From: Deltaproteobacteria bacterium | GTDB taxonomy: Bacteria; Desulfobacterota; Syntrophia; Syntrophales; JAFGHS01 | Direction of reading: 5' to 3' | NCBI GenBank assembly: GCA_016930075.1 | Contig: JAFGHS010000102.1 | Span: forward strand, 1-43,006 | DNA: 43,006 nt | Part shown: positions 1-8,924 of the stretch, one piece after another | How the letters are laid out: each line of letters begins with the position of its first letter | Numbering within the stretch: the first letter of the stretch is position 1 | Notes under the pieces: model-generated | Seen by the model: only the letters and a program-made list of their open reading frames with translations | Told to the model about the DNA's origin: nothing | The model's database searches: none | Position numbers and translations under genes: made by a program

Positions 1-40
1 AAAATCCCTGCCGCATATCTTCATGCTCACACGATATCAT
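1..40 (-). CDS. Possible start of a gene leaving the window (5' fragment)
   Basis: On the minus strand an ATG at 40 is preceded at good spacing by an AGGAGAGAG ribosome-binding site (44-52) and opens a frame beginning MISCEHEDMRQGF that is still open at base 1. Only 13 residues are visible, so no family can be named. The strong Shine-Dalgarno is the main support. If real, this gene is divergent from the YchF-like gene and shares the 41-217 intergenic region with it. Confidence 0.35.
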   Translation of the reverse strand, partial: MISCEHEDMRQGF

Positions 41-158
41 TAACTCTCTCCTGTGTCCAGCAAAAAGATATGGGACATGTTCAGCTCCAAAGGGGGGACA
101 AGCTCAGCCGTTTTGACGCCGATGCAAATACCCTGCTGATTGCCTCGTTTAAATTGTC

Positions 159-188
159 TTGCCAACAGGAATGATTCCTTGGTATAGA
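159..188 (+). promoter_or_regulatory. Candidate sigma-70 promoter for the YchF-like gene
   Basis: TTGCCA (159-164) and TATAGA (183-188) are separated by 18 bases and lie about 30 bases before the start codon. The gene has its own AAGGAG ribosome-binding site just upstream of the ATG. This is pattern matching only. Confidence 0.35.
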
Positions 189-217
189 GGCCCTCGTTTC
201 AGACAAGGAGTTGAAAA

Positions 218-1249
218 ATGGAAATCGGGATTCTGGGGCTTCCTTTAAGCGGCAAGAGCACCCTTTTTGAAATCATGACGGGCATAAAAAGTTCCGAGAT
301 GCACGGCGAAACATGTATCCGCGGCCTGGCCGCTGTGCCTGACGAGCGCTTTGACGAGCTTGTGAAAATCTTTCAGCCTGTGAAGGTGTCGCCCGCCCAG
401 ATCACGTTCATTGACGTTACTGCCCAAGGAAAAAACAGTTGGGAGTCCGTCAGACAAAATCTCAGCTCCGCCGACGGGCTGCTCCATATCGTCAACGGCT
501 TTTCCGTTGACGCAGTTCAGGAATGTGCGGCTTCCTACCGGAAGCTGGAAGACGAATTGATCCTGTCGGACCTCATGATTATTGAAAAGCGTCTGGAAAA
601 GCTCCTCAAGATGCCCAAAAATATCATCAAACCCCAGGATATCGCCCAGATCGACATCTTAAACCGCGCAAAAATCCACCTTGAAGAAGGAAACCCCCTT
701 CGGAATCTCAGCCTCACGGATGAACAGATATTTTCCCTGAGGAGTTTTTCCTTCTGGACCATCCGCCCGGAATTGATCTGCATCAATTTGCGAGAGGACC
801 GGATGTCAATGGTCGATGCCTTCATCGCCGAATGCGCCCCCGACGTGCCGACCGTGGGCATTTGCTGCCTCATCGAAGCGGAATTGACGGACCTGTCACC
901 GGAAGACCGAAAAGAATACCTTGTTTCCATGGACATTGAAGAGCCCGCCTTCCCCAAAATCATCCGCCAGTCCTTTGCCCTGCTGAACCGGGTCTCTTTT
1001 TTCACCGTCGGCGAAGACGAGGTAAAAGCCTGGGTCATTCCCGCGCAAACAAAAGCGCCGAGGGCGGCGGCGGCCATTCACAAGGATTTCGAACGCGGCT
1101 TCATCAAGGCCGAGGTCTGCGCCTATGAGGACTTCATGGCCTGCGGCAAGACGACGGCCGGCGCCAAATCCGCCGGCAAGCTGCGCCTTGAGGGCAAGGA
1201 ATACATCGTCAAGGACGGCGACATCATCACCTTTCGTTTTAACGTCTGA
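218..1249 (+). CDS. YchF/Obg-related GTPase-like protein with C-terminal TGS (DUF933) domain
   Basis: A 343-residue relative of the ribosome-associated nucleotidase YchF/OLA1 (family about 363 residues). The N-terminus carries a P-loop GLPLSGKST (residues 7-15; canonical YchF has GLPNVGKST). The C-terminal roughly 55 residues match the YchF C-terminal domain closely: HKDFERGFIKAEV, then GKLRLEGKEYIVKDGDII and ending FRFNV. The middle is divergent. The usual DxxG-type G3 element is replaced by DVTAQGK near residue 66, while an NLRE near residue 190 could stand for YchF's NxxE specificity motif. It may therefore be a paralogue with altered nucleotide handling, not the housekeeping copy. It is followed after 69 bases by the nucleotidase gene on the same strand, and its own SD is strong. 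The family call is confident; enzymatic activity is uncertain. Confidence 0.8.
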   Translation: MEIGILGLPLSGKSTLFEIMTGIKSSEMHGETCIRGLAAVPDERFDELVKIFQPVKVSPAQITFIDVTAQGKNSWESVRQNLSSADGLLHIVNGFSVDAVQECAASYRKLEDELILSDLMIIEKRLEKLLKMPKNIIKPQDIAQIDILNRAKIHLEEGNPLRNLSLTDEQIFSLRSFSFWTIRPELICINLREDRMSMVDAFIAECAPDVPTVGICCLIEAELTDLSPEDRKEYLVSMDIEEPAFPKIIRQSFALLNRVSFFTVGEDEVKAWVIPAQTKAPRAAAAIHKDFERGFIKAEVCAYEDFMACGKTTAGAKSAGKLRLEGKEYIVKDGDIITFRFNV

Positions 1250-1318
1250 AAATGAAACATTTATCGGGAACGGATTCAGGGCCGTCCCTCATAAATGCTC
1301 TGCGGCGGAAGGACTCCC

Positions 1319-3100
1319 ATGTTGAAAAAAACCTTATACCATCACCTGTTGATTATTGCCCTTGCGGGCGGTCTTTCTTTCGGCCTTGCCGCCTGCATGC
1401 GAACCGGCGCCCCATCATTAAAGCCCGTTTATACCTTAAATATCCTCCACATGAACGACACCCACTCCCACGTTGATCCGGAGGACTGGACCGTCAACAT
1501 CAACGGCAGGGACACTAAAATCGCCCTGGGCGGATTTACACGGATGATGAGCGCCCTGGCGGAAGAGCGGGGCAAGAGGGAAAACACCCTCGTTCTGCAC
1601 GGCGGCGACGCCTTTCAGGGCACTCTGTATTTTGTCCATTATGAGGGCGCCGCGGACCGCGATTTTCTCAATCTGTTTAACATCGACGCCATGGCGGCGG
1701 GCAACCATGAATTCGACAAAGGCCCGGCATTCCTGGCCCGATTCGCCCGCACCGTTCGGTTTCCCATCCTGTCCGCCAATACCGAGATCGATCCGGCCGG
1801 TGATCTTGCAGGAAAAATCCTCCCTTACACGATAAAGGAAGTCGGCGGTCAGAAGATCGGGATTATCGGTCTCACCACGGTCGAAACAAAACATTCATCG
1901 AGTCCCGGCGGGCAGGTTGTCTTTACAGACCCCGTAGCGGCGGCGGATAAATATTGCCGGGAACTTGCAGGCCGGGACATCAACAAAATCATCGTTCTTT
2001 CCCATCTCGGCTTTGAGACGGATCGGATACTGGCGAAAACGGTCAGGGGAATCGACGTCATCGTCGGCGGCCACTCCCACACCCCCATAGGAACTTTCAA
2101 CCGTTTCGCTATCGACGCTGTTGATCCCTGTCCCTGGGTGGAAAAGGGCCCTGACGGGATCAATGTTCCCATCGTCCAGGCATGGGAATGGGCAAAAGTC
2201 CTGGGCAGGATCACCCTTTCCTTTGATGCGGACGGCCGCGTCATCGCTTATGAAGGGATGCCGCAATTGATCGTGGGCTGTCCTTTCAGGCAGCGGTGGA
2301 AGGACGTAAACGGCGACGGCCGGATCGACGGAAATGACCCATACTCAGAAGTTACGCCCGAAGAGGCGCCGGACCGGTATGAAGACATCGTCCGGCATAT
2401 CGAAAGCTCCGGTCAGGCCCGGATGTGGAACGATCATCAAGAGGCAAAAATCCTCCACGATCATTACGCCCGCGGCCTCTACAAGATGAGAAAGACGGTT
2501 GTCGCTGCGGCATTGGAACCCCTGGACGGCGCAGGAAGCAATTCCGGCGCCGGTCCCCTGGTCGCGGACAGCATGCTGCGGAAAACAAAATCCTTCGGCG
2601 CCGTCATGGCTGTCGAGAATGTCCGGGCCTTAAGGGGCGACATTGCCAAGGGAGACATAACGGCCGGACAGATTTATGAACTGCTGCCCTTCCGCAATTC
2701 CCTCGTGATCATCGATTTGAGCGCCGCCGAAATCAAGAGTGCTCTTGAAGAGGCCATCGCCAAGTCCCATGAAAAATGGGGATACGGTATGGATAAATAT
2801 CTGTACGTTGCGGGGGTGCGATTTCGCGTGGATTTAGCGAAACCGATGGGAGAACGGATTTTCCGAATTGAGGTCATGACGGACGGCGTCTTTCGACCCC
2901 TCATGGAAGGCAGTCGATACAAGGTCGTCACCAACAGTTTTCTCGCCGCCGGAGGGGACAACTATGGAACATTCAAAGCGGCATTATCTAAACAGGATAC
3001 GGGCTTTATCGATTCCGATGTCTTTCTGGAATATGTAACGGAATTGAAAACCTTAAAAAATCCCATAGAGAAAAGGGTCGTCGTGGAGGACCTGCCGTGA
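1319..3100 (+). CDS. 5'-nucleotidase / UshA-family metallophosphoesterase, lipoprotein
   Basis: This 593-residue exported enzyme should hydrolyse nucleotides or related phosphoesters in the periplasm. The ATG at 1319 is preferred over one 24 bases upstream: it follows a GGAAGGA SD and gives a clean lipoprotein signal with lipobox LAAC (Cys26). The metallophosphatase motifs appear in order: NDTHSH (46-51), GGD (95-97), GNHE (128-131), SHLG (228-231) and GGHSH (250-254). The C-terminal 5'-nucleotidase substrate domain follows from about residue 400 (SNSGAGPLVAD; GDITAGQIYELLPF). Odd feature: an EF-hand-like calcium loop DVNGDGRIDGND (329-340) sits between the two domains. The protein is longer than UshA (about 550 residues), partly because of this linker. 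It may be co-transcribed with the YchF-like gene 69 bases upstream. Nucleotide specificity is not readable. Confidence 0.88.
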   Translation: MLKKTLYHHLLIIALAGGLSFGLAACMRTGAPSLKPVYTLNILHMNDTHSHVDPEDWTVNINGRDTKIALGGFTRMMSALAEERGKRENTLVLHGGDAFQGTLYFVHYEGAADRDFLNLFNIDAMAAGNHEFDKGPAFLARFARTVRFPILSANTEIDPAGDLAGKILPYTIKEVGGQKIGIIGLTTVETKHSSSPGGQVVFTDPVAAADKYCRELAGRDINKIIVLSHLGFETDRILAKTVRGIDVIVGGHSHTPIGTFNRFAIDAVDPCPWVEKGPDGINVPIVQAWEWAKVLGRITLSFDADGRVIAYEGMPQLIVGCPFRQRWKDVNGDGRIDGNDPYSEVTPEEAPDRYEDIVRHIESSGQARMWNDHQEAKILHDHYARGLYKMRKTVVAAALEPLDGAGSNSGAGPLVADSMLRKTKSFGAVMAVENVRALRGDIAKGDITAGQIYELLPFRNSLVIIDLSAAEIKSALEEAIAKSHEKWGYGMDKYLYVAGVRFRVDLAKPMGERIFRIEVMTDGVFRPLMEGSRYKVVTNSFLAAGGDNYGTFKAALSKQDTGFIDSDVFLEYVTELKTLKNPIEKRVVVEDLP

Positions 3101-3120
3101 ATCGGGGGGCAGGAAGCTGA

Positions 3121-3145
3121 GGTCAGGACGCAGGGGTCAGGACGC
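3121..3145. repeat. Short direct repeat in the convergent gap 3101-3229
   Basis: GGTCAGGACGC occurs twice (3121-3131 and 3135-3145) between the converging nucleotidase and gspE genes. It resembles the start of the GGTCAGG repeat seen at 35098 and 38816 and may be a decayed relative. The rest of this 129-base gap is GC-rich with a short T run near 3200, and I see no convincing terminator hairpin. Confidence 0.4.
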
Positions 3146-3229
3146 TGGAAGCGTTACCCGGGATTGAACCGGCCATCGCTGCGGCGCCTGCGGCGGGCGG
3201 TTTTTCATCCGAGAAGGACGGCAGCCAGA

Positions 3230-4945
3230 TCACAGATCGTCAACGACATCGTTATCCCGCTTTAATATCCTCGTTACCCGCAGGACTTCTTCGATCGTCG
3301 TGTCGCCGGCAAGAACCTTCCGGACGCCGTCTTCGTGGAGCGTCCTCATCCCCTGCCTGACAGCCTCATCATTGATCTGGTTGGAGTCGGAGGTCTTCAA
3401 AATCAACCGTTTCAGCCGCTCATCGATGATCATAACCTCAAAAATGGCCGTCCGGCCCCGGTAGCCCGTATTCATACAGGCCTGGCACCCCTTCTTCATG
3501 AAAATGGCGTGATCCCGCAGGGTGTCTCTGTGGATGCCGATATTCTCCAGCGATTCGTCATCGGGAATATGAACCTCCTTGCACTTGGGACAGAGAACCC
3601 GCACCAGCCTCTGGGCGACAATGGCGATGACGGACGAGGTTACGAGAAACGGCTCGATGCCCATATCGATGAGGCGCGTCACGGCGCTGGCGGCGTCGTT
3701 GGTATGGAGGGTGGAAAAAACCAGATGCCCCGTCAGAGACGACTGGATGGCGATTTCCGCCGTTTCGCGATCCCGGATCTCGCCGACCAGAATCACATCC
3801 GGATCCTGACGGACGATGGAGCGCAGCCCCGCCGCAAAGGTGAGGTCGATCTTCGGGTTGACCTGTATCTGGCCGATGCCTTCGATCTGATACTCAATCG
3901 GGTCTTCAATGGTGATGATATTGATCTCCGGCTGGTTGATGCTGGTTAAGGCTGCATAAAGGGTCGTGGTTTTTCCGCTGCCTGTGGGCCCCGTGACGAG
4001 AACGATGCCATAGGGCGACTTGATCAGTTTGTTGAAGGTCCGGATCGTCTCCCGGTCCATGCCGAGATCGAAAAGCTCAAGGATGGAGGATGTCTTATCC
4101 AGGAGCCTGAGGACGACCCGCTCGCCGAAGGCGGTGGGAATGACGGAAACCCGGATGTCGACGCTGCGGTCGGCGATTTTTATTTCGATCCGCCCGTCCT
4201 GGGGCAATCTTTTTTCGGCGATATTGAGTTTAGCCATAATCTTGACGCGCGACGTCAGGGGAGACTGGATCCGCCGCGGCAGACTCAAAATGTCGTAAAG
4301 AATGCCGTCGATGCGGTAGCGCACTTTCAACGTGCTTTGATACGGTTCAATATGAATGTCGCTCGCCCGGTCTTTAATGGCCCCCGACAGGAGGAGATTG
4401 ACCAGTTTGATGATGGGGGCGTCGCTCGTTTCGTCGAGAAGATCGCCCGTTTCGTCGATCTCGGAGATGATGCTGTCCGTCGATTCGTCGTTCATCTCCC
4501 GGAAGAATTCCTTTGCCGTGCTCCGGCTCAAATCGTAGGCCAGGTTGATGGCGGCCATGATGGACTCGTTCGTGGACAGAACCACCCGGTAGTCCTTATG
4601 GCCGAGCAGTCGGCACAGATCGTCGACCGGCTGGAAATTGGCGGGGTCGTTGACGGCCACAAAAAAACCGCCGTCCGTTTCGAGGGGCACCATTTTGTGC
4701 TTCTTCAGATACTGGATGGACAGTACGCCGGTAAAATCGGTGTTCAGGTGATCCACAGGCAATTCCGGCCAGAAGGGTATATTGAACTGGGCGCTCACGG
4801 CGTCAAGGAGCTGCTCTTCCGCAACGGTTTTCTTCTGGATCAGCGAATCGATAATGCCGGTGCCCGTTGTCCGGTAAAGCCGGCGGGCCTCGGCGAGCTT
4901 CTCTTCCGAAATGTTTGACTGGATGAGGCGTGCATCAAGGTCCAT
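3230..4945 (-). CDS. gspE: Type II secretion system ATPase GspE
   Basis: Cytoplasmic hexameric ATPase that powers pseudopilus assembly in type II secretion. About 571 residues: an N-terminal GspE/PilB N1 domain (first 130 residues), then the ATPase domain with Walker A GPTGSGKTT (about 320), Asp box ITIEDPIEY (about 347), Walker B-region ILVGEIRDRETAE (about 387), and a His box with TLHTND. The C-terminal zinc subdomain keeps its four cysteines, CPKC and CQAC, with a 31-residue spacer. An in-frame TTG lies six bases upstream (4951), directly after the gspD stop at 4952-4954. I prefer the ATG at 4945 because an AAGGAA stretch lies about ten bases before it. It is the last gene of the operon, and no T2SS gene follows. 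Confidence 0.96.
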   Translation of the reverse strand: MDLDARLIQSNISEEKLAEARRLYRTTGTGIIDSLIQKKTVAEEQLLDAVSAQFNIPFWPELPVDHLNTDFTGVLSIQYLKKHKMVPLETDGGFFVAVNDPANFQPVDDLCRLLGHKDYRVVLSTNESIMAAINLAYDLSRSTAKEFFREMNDESTDSIISEIDETGDLLDETSDAPIIKLVNLLLSGAIKDRASDIHIEPYQSTLKVRYRIDGILYDILSLPRRIQSPLTSRVKIMAKLNIAEKRLPQDGRIEIKIADRSVDIRVSVIPTAFGERVVLRLLDKTSSILELFDLGMDRETIRTFNKLIKSPYGIVLVTGPTGSGKTTTLYAALTSINQPEINIITIEDPIEYQIEGIGQIQVNPKIDLTFAAGLRSIVRQDPDVILVGEIRDRETAEIAIQSSLTGHLVFSTLHTNDAASAVTRLIDMGIEPFLVTSSVIAIVAQRLVRVLCPKCKEVHIPDDESLENIGIHRDTLRDHAIFMKKGCQACMNTGYRGRTAIFEVMIIDERLKRLILKTSDSNQINDEAVRQGMRTLHEDGVRKVLAGDTTIEEVLRVTRILKRDNDVVDDL

Positions 4946-4951
4946 GATCAA

Positions 4952-7276
4952 TTAATTTCCTTCACCTTCTTTTACCGCCGGTTTCTTCTCGTACATCTTG
5001 ATGACGCCGTCTTTGATCTCGCCTAATTCTTCTTTCTTTTTAATGGAAATCTCTGCGGCGTCCTTCTGATTCCGGATGATGCGCGGGGTGATAAAGACAA
5101 AGAGATTCGTTTTCTCCTTGCTCCTTCCCATGGTTTTGAAGAGCCACCCGAAAAGGGGGATGCGGCCAAGGCACGGCACTTGATAAGTGGATACATCCGT
5201 CGTGTCCCCGACGAGTCCGCCGATGACCACAGTTTCGCCGTCCTTGACGACGACCGTCGTTTTTGCCGTCCTCTTCCGCGTAACGGGGCGGGTGGACGTC
5301 GTATCGGAAATGATGCGCGTCACCTGCTGATCCACCTTGAGGCGGACAAAGCTGTCCTCGTTGATATGGGGAAGAATTTTGAGGATGACGCCGACATCCT
5401 TGTATTCATAGGTGCTGTAATCCGTGGTCGAACTGACCGTCGAGCTCTCCTGCCTTGTCAGATATGGTCGGTTTTCGCCGACGGTGATTTCCGCCTCTTC
5501 ATTATCGACGGTCAAAAGCTGGGGCGTGGAAAGAATGGAAACGTCCTGATCGGTCTGATACGCCTGAAGCACGGCGCCGATGCTGGGAAACAGGATGTCG
5601 CCGATTTTAATGCCGGCGCCGAGGATGCCGAGAGAAAATCCGCCGGGAAAGCCGATGCTCGCCGTTGTACCCACCGTCGTTAAGTCCGGAATAATATTAT
5701 AGCCGGCTCCCGATGCGCTGCCGCCGGAACCGATAAAGGCGCCCGTTCCGGAACCCTCGAAGCCGGTCACGGCGCCCGTGTTCTTGACGCCGCGCCACTC
5801 AACGCCCAACTTGAAATCCTTATTGACCGACACTTCCATGATCAGGGCCTCGATATACACCATGGGCCGGGGCGTATCGAGCTTCTTGATGACGCCGTCG
5901 AGGACCAGATAATCGGCCCGTTCCGCCGTAATCACCAAGGTATTGGTGGCCTTGTCTGGAATGATATTGATGTCTTTTGAGAGGACCGGAGATTTTCCCT
6001 TCTGGGCAGGATCCTTGGCATCCTTCGGAAGGTTCATGAGGACCTTGGCCAGATCTTCGGCATTGGCGTTCTGCAGACGGTAGATATGCAGCGACGTTCC
6101 CGACTTGGGAATCTCCTTATCCATCAGTCTGATCAACTCTCTCACGCGGGCCGTATCCGCTTCGCTTGCCATCATGATCAGGGAGTTTGTCCGTTCGTCC
6201 GGCACGATGCGAACCGCGGAAAGCCCCTTCTGCTGCTGAAATATGGTGGTCAGCATTTTGGATACCTCGTTTGCCGAGGCATATTCGAGAGACGTATAGG
6301 TAATCTGCGCGCCGACGCCCGGCACATCGAGGGCGTCAATAATTTCCCGCAATTTTTTTATGTTGGACAGCACATCGGAAACGATCAGCATGCCCGTCGG
6401 CGGATAGGAAATAATCACGCTTGTCCTGGAGATCAGCGGATCCATGACTTTTTTCATGTCGTCGGCGTTCGCATGGGACAGGGAGATGATCTGGGTGACG
6501 ATCCGGTCTTCTGCAGCAACTTCAGCATTGCCGACGAGGGTCTCGACGCGTTTTCCCCGGACGTCCATTGCCGGAATGATTTTGATGACATCGCCCGCAG
6601 CGACGGTGGCAAACCCGTTGACTTCAAGGACCGATTCAAAAACCTTGTAAACATCGTCGACAGCGATTTTTTTCGGGGAAATGACCGTTACCTTGCCCTT
6701 CACCTTATCGTCGATAATGAAGTTCTTACCTGTCAGTTCGCTGATGAACTTGACAAAAACCTGGATATCCACATTGTCGAAATCGATGGTGACATACCGG
6801 GCATCCCTTGCCGGCTTCGGCGCAGGCACAGGCGGAGGGACAACGGGCGGCGACGCCTGCCCGGATGCATCTGCGGCAGTGGCGCGCTCCGGCGCCTCTG
6901 CGTTACCCGGCACGGTAGTAGCCGGAGAAATCGTCATTCTTTTCTGTTCCACCGCCGTGCCCGCAGAGGGCGGCGCAGGAGCAGGGGCTGTCGGCGTTTG
7001 CGCTTTGACGGCCTGGGGGGGTGTCTGCACAGGGCCGATGTTTGGTGATGGAGAGGCATTCATGTCTTTCGGCTTCACTGAAGGCGCCGCCGTTGATGAG
7101 GCGTCTTTCTGAACTTCCGAAGTGGCGACAGGTTTGTCTTCGCCGGCAATTCGGGCGGCAAAGCCGTCAGCCGTCCATACAAAGATAAGACCCAAAAACA
7201 TAAAGACCGTCAAGCTTTTCATGATGGAAAGCCGTCTTACTTTACCCGGGGAAAAAAGTGTTATCAAAGCCGCCAT
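4952..7276 (-). CDS. gspD: Type II secretion system secretin GspD
   Basis: Outer-membrane multimeric secretin channel, 774 residues. The ATG at 7276 overlaps the preceding TPR gene's stop by one base (TAATG) and has a strong GGGAGG SD inside that gene, so translational coupling is likely. This gives an 18-residue extension before the more usual-looking signal peptide that begins at Met19 (MKSLTVFMFLGLIFVW). Residues about 41-157 are an Ala/Pro-rich linker placed ahead of the N0 domain (about 160-230), which is unusual, since typical GspD begins N0 soon after the signal. Secretin-N repeats N1-N3 follow (about 250-480). The C-terminal beta-barrel secretin domain ends with VPCLGRIPLFGWLFK and FITPRII. 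The Pro-rich linker may span the cell wall or contact inner-membrane partners (inference). Confidence 0.96.
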   Translation of the reverse strand: MAALITLFSPGKVRRLSIMKSLTVFMFLGLIFVWTADGFAARIAGEDKPVATSEVQKDASSTAAPSVKPKDMNASPSPNIGPVQTPPQAVKAQTPTAPAPAPPSAGTAVEQKRMTISPATTVPGNAEAPERATAADASGQASPPVVPPPVPAPKPARDARYVTIDFDNVDIQVFVKFISELTGKNFIIDDKVKGKVTVISPKKIAVDDVYKVFESVLEVNGFATVAAGDVIKIIPAMDVRGKRVETLVGNAEVAAEDRIVTQIISLSHANADDMKKVMDPLISRTSVIISYPPTGMLIVSDVLSNIKKLREIIDALDVPGVGAQITYTSLEYASANEVSKMLTTIFQQQKGLSAVRIVPDERTNSLIMMASEADTARVRELIRLMDKEIPKSGTSLHIYRLQNANAEDLAKVLMNLPKDAKDPAQKGKSPVLSKDINIIPDKATNTLVITAERADYLVLDGVIKKLDTPRPMVYIEALIMEVSVNKDFKLGVEWRGVKNTGAVTGFEGSGTGAFIGSGGSASGAGYNIIPDLTTVGTTASIGFPGGFSLGILGAGIKIGDILFPSIGAVLQAYQTDQDVSILSTPQLLTVDNEEAEITVGENRPYLTRQESSTVSSTTDYSTYEYKDVGVILKILPHINEDSFVRLKVDQQVTRIISDTTSTRPVTRKRTAKTTVVVKDGETVVIGGLVGDTTDVSTYQVPCLGRIPLFGWLFKTMGRSKEKTNLFVFITPRIIRNQKDAAEISIKKKEELGEIKDGVIKMYEKKPAVKEGEGN

Positions 7277-8004
7277 TACTCCTCCCGTTTTCCAATCAGA
7301 CTTTTAAAGTCCGGCGTTTTCCTTAAATTCTTCAAATCCGCATCGCTTCTTGCCCAGTCGACGACCTCCGCATTTACGGCAACCGCCTTTTTCAGGTACC
7401 GGAATGCCGCGTCGATGTTATTTAACCTCGAATACAGGCAGGCAAGATTATAATACGGATCGACATAATCATCCTTAATGCCCATTGCCCTCTCAAATAC
7501 TTGAATCGCCTCGCTGTTTTTATTTTGACTCATATAGACAACGCCGAGATTATTGAGAGCCCGTATATGCGCCGGTTCCAAAACCAGTGTTTTTTCATAC
7601 AAGGACGCCGCCTCCGTAAAGCGGCCTTCGCGCTGCGCGGCAAGGGCTTCCCGGTAGTGTTTCATCGCCCGCCCCGCCGGATCCACCGTCTGATCTTGCC
7701 GTTTTTCATGCAGCGGCGGCGTTTCCGTTACGGACTTATCCGCCGCCACCGCCGGCGCGGGTTGGGAAATCGGGGCTTGCGGGACCGGCCGTCCGGCGTT
7801 TACGTCCCCTTTCCCCTGATAAAGATAAAGCATCCATGAACCGATCGCCAGAACAACGATCAGCGACGTCACGCCGAAAGTCCATTTCCTTGCGGGATGG
7901 TTTTTTTTCATCGCCGGCGCCGCAAGAATCACGCCGTTCAAGTTTCCATAGCGGCTATTCTTCTCGCTTTGCGCTTTTTTCAGTGCGTCGTTGATATAAC
8001 TCAT
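7276..8004 (-). CDS. GspB-like N-terminal motif plus TPR domain protein of the T2SS operon
   Basis: 242 residues. The start MSYINDALKKAQSEK resembles the conserved cytoplasmic N-terminus of GspB/ExeB proteins, partners of the GspA ATPase encoded immediately upstream in the operon. A transmembrane segment follows (about 43-65, FGVTSLIVVLAIGSWMLYLY), then a Pro/Ala-rich periplasmic linker, then two to three tetratricopeptide repeats (about 110-215), e.g. ALNNLGVVYMSQNKNSEAI. Classical GspB has a different periplasmic domain, so this looks like a GspB-type anchor carrying TPRs. Inference: with GspA it helps assemble or position the secretin. The start codon has only a weak ribosome-binding site. 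Confidence 0.75.
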   Translation of the reverse strand: MSYINDALKKAQSEKNSRYGNLNGVILAAPAMKKNHPARKWTFGVTSLIVVLAIGSWMLYLYQGKGDVNAGRPVPQAPISQPAPAVAADKSVTETPPLHEKRQDQTVDPAGRAMKHYREALAAQREGRFTEAASLYEKTLVLEPAHIRALNNLGVVYMSQNKNSEAIQVFERAMGIKDDYVDPYYNLACLYSRLNNIDAAFRYLKKAVAVNAEVVDWARSDADLKNLRKTPDFKSLIGKREE

Positions 8005-8049
8005 TTTTCATTTAGTCAAGAAATTTGCGGCAATACAAGCATGCAGCCC

Positions 8050-8895
8050 TTAATTTCGCCACCCCAGCTTTCGCCCGGCGAAATAACTCGCGCCGATATC
8101 CTTAACCGAGGCCCGGACGATCCAGGCATCAACCTTAAATCGGGTTTTTGCATAGGCAATCAGCAGAGCCCTGTCGCAGATGGCATTGATGCGCCGGGGA
8201 TTTCCCTGCGAATAATGATAGATCAGTTTCAAAGCGCCCCAGGTGAACTCAATACGGCCTTCGCCCCCGGCAACCGTTAAACGATGCCGGATATAGTCTC
8301 CCAGACTCTTTTCAGTCAAGGCCCGGATATGATACCTGACCGTAATCCTTTCATTCAACTGCTTGAGCGAAGGCGACTTCAGCATCTCACGGAGCTCCGA
8401 CTGGCCGATAAGAATAATCTGCAAAAGTTTTTCCTGTACCGTTTCCAGATTGGAAAGCATGCGGATCTGCTCCATCGTGCTGTGGGAGAGATTTTGCGCT
8501 TCATCGATGAGCAGAACGACGTTTTTGTTCTCCGAAAAACGGCGGAGCAGATACTTGTTCAGGGCATCGATGCACCGTTTCTTTGTCCTTCTTCCCGGCC
8601 CGGCCTTCACGCCCAGTTCCTCATTGACCATCGCCAGCAGTTCCATATCCGTTATGGCGGAATTAAAAATCAGCGCCGTTTCGACGGATGCGTCGAGTCC
8701 GGAAAGGAGGGTCCGGCAGACCGTCGTTTTTCCGGTGCCGATCTCCCCGGTAATCACCATAAACCCTTTCTTCTCATTAATCCCGTAAATCAGGCAGTTC
8801 AGCGCCTCCCTGTGCTGCGGGCTGAGAAACAGGTACCGTGGATCCGGAGACAGGCTGAAAGGATTTTCCTTCAGTCCGAAATGCGCTGTATACAT
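8050..8895 (-). CDS. gspA: GspA/ExeA-type AAA ATPase
   Basis: 281-residue ATPase of the ExeA/GspA family, known in Aeromonas for helping secretin assembly with ExeB. The N-terminus MYTAHFGLKENPFSLSPDPRY is followed by Walker A GEIGTGKTT (50-58), Walker B VVLLIDEAQNL (about 126-136), and an arginine-containing C-terminal helical lid with GNPRRINAICDRALL. It ends before any peptidoglycan-binding domain; the full-length Aeromonas ExeA is about 550 residues and has a membrane segment and such a domain. This is therefore the short cytoplasmic form. It lies 29 bases after gspC, with the GspB-like TPR gene 45 bases downstream, matching the A-B pairing. Confidence 0.9.
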   Translation of the reverse strand: MYTAHFGLKENPFSLSPDPRYLFLSPQHREALNCLIYGINEKKGFMVITGEIGTGKTTVCRTLLSGLDASVETALIFNSAITDMELLAMVNEELGVKAGPGRRTKKRCIDALNKYLLRRFSENKNVVLLIDEAQNLSHSTMEQIRMLSNLETVQEKLLQIILIGQSELREMLKSPSLKQLNERITVRYHIRALTEKSLGDYIRHRLTVAGGEGRIEFTWGALKLIYHYSQGNPRRINAICDRALLIAYAKTRFKVDAWIVRASVKDIGASYFAGRKLGWRN

Positions 8896-8924
8896 CCCTT
8901 GCCTAATTCATTCCCAAAAAAGAC

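Noticed and set aside
6086-7048. Long open frame (320 codons) on the plus strand
   Set aside because: It is antisense to gspD, rich in Arg/His/Gly with no domain, and mirrors the GC-biased codons of the secretin gene.
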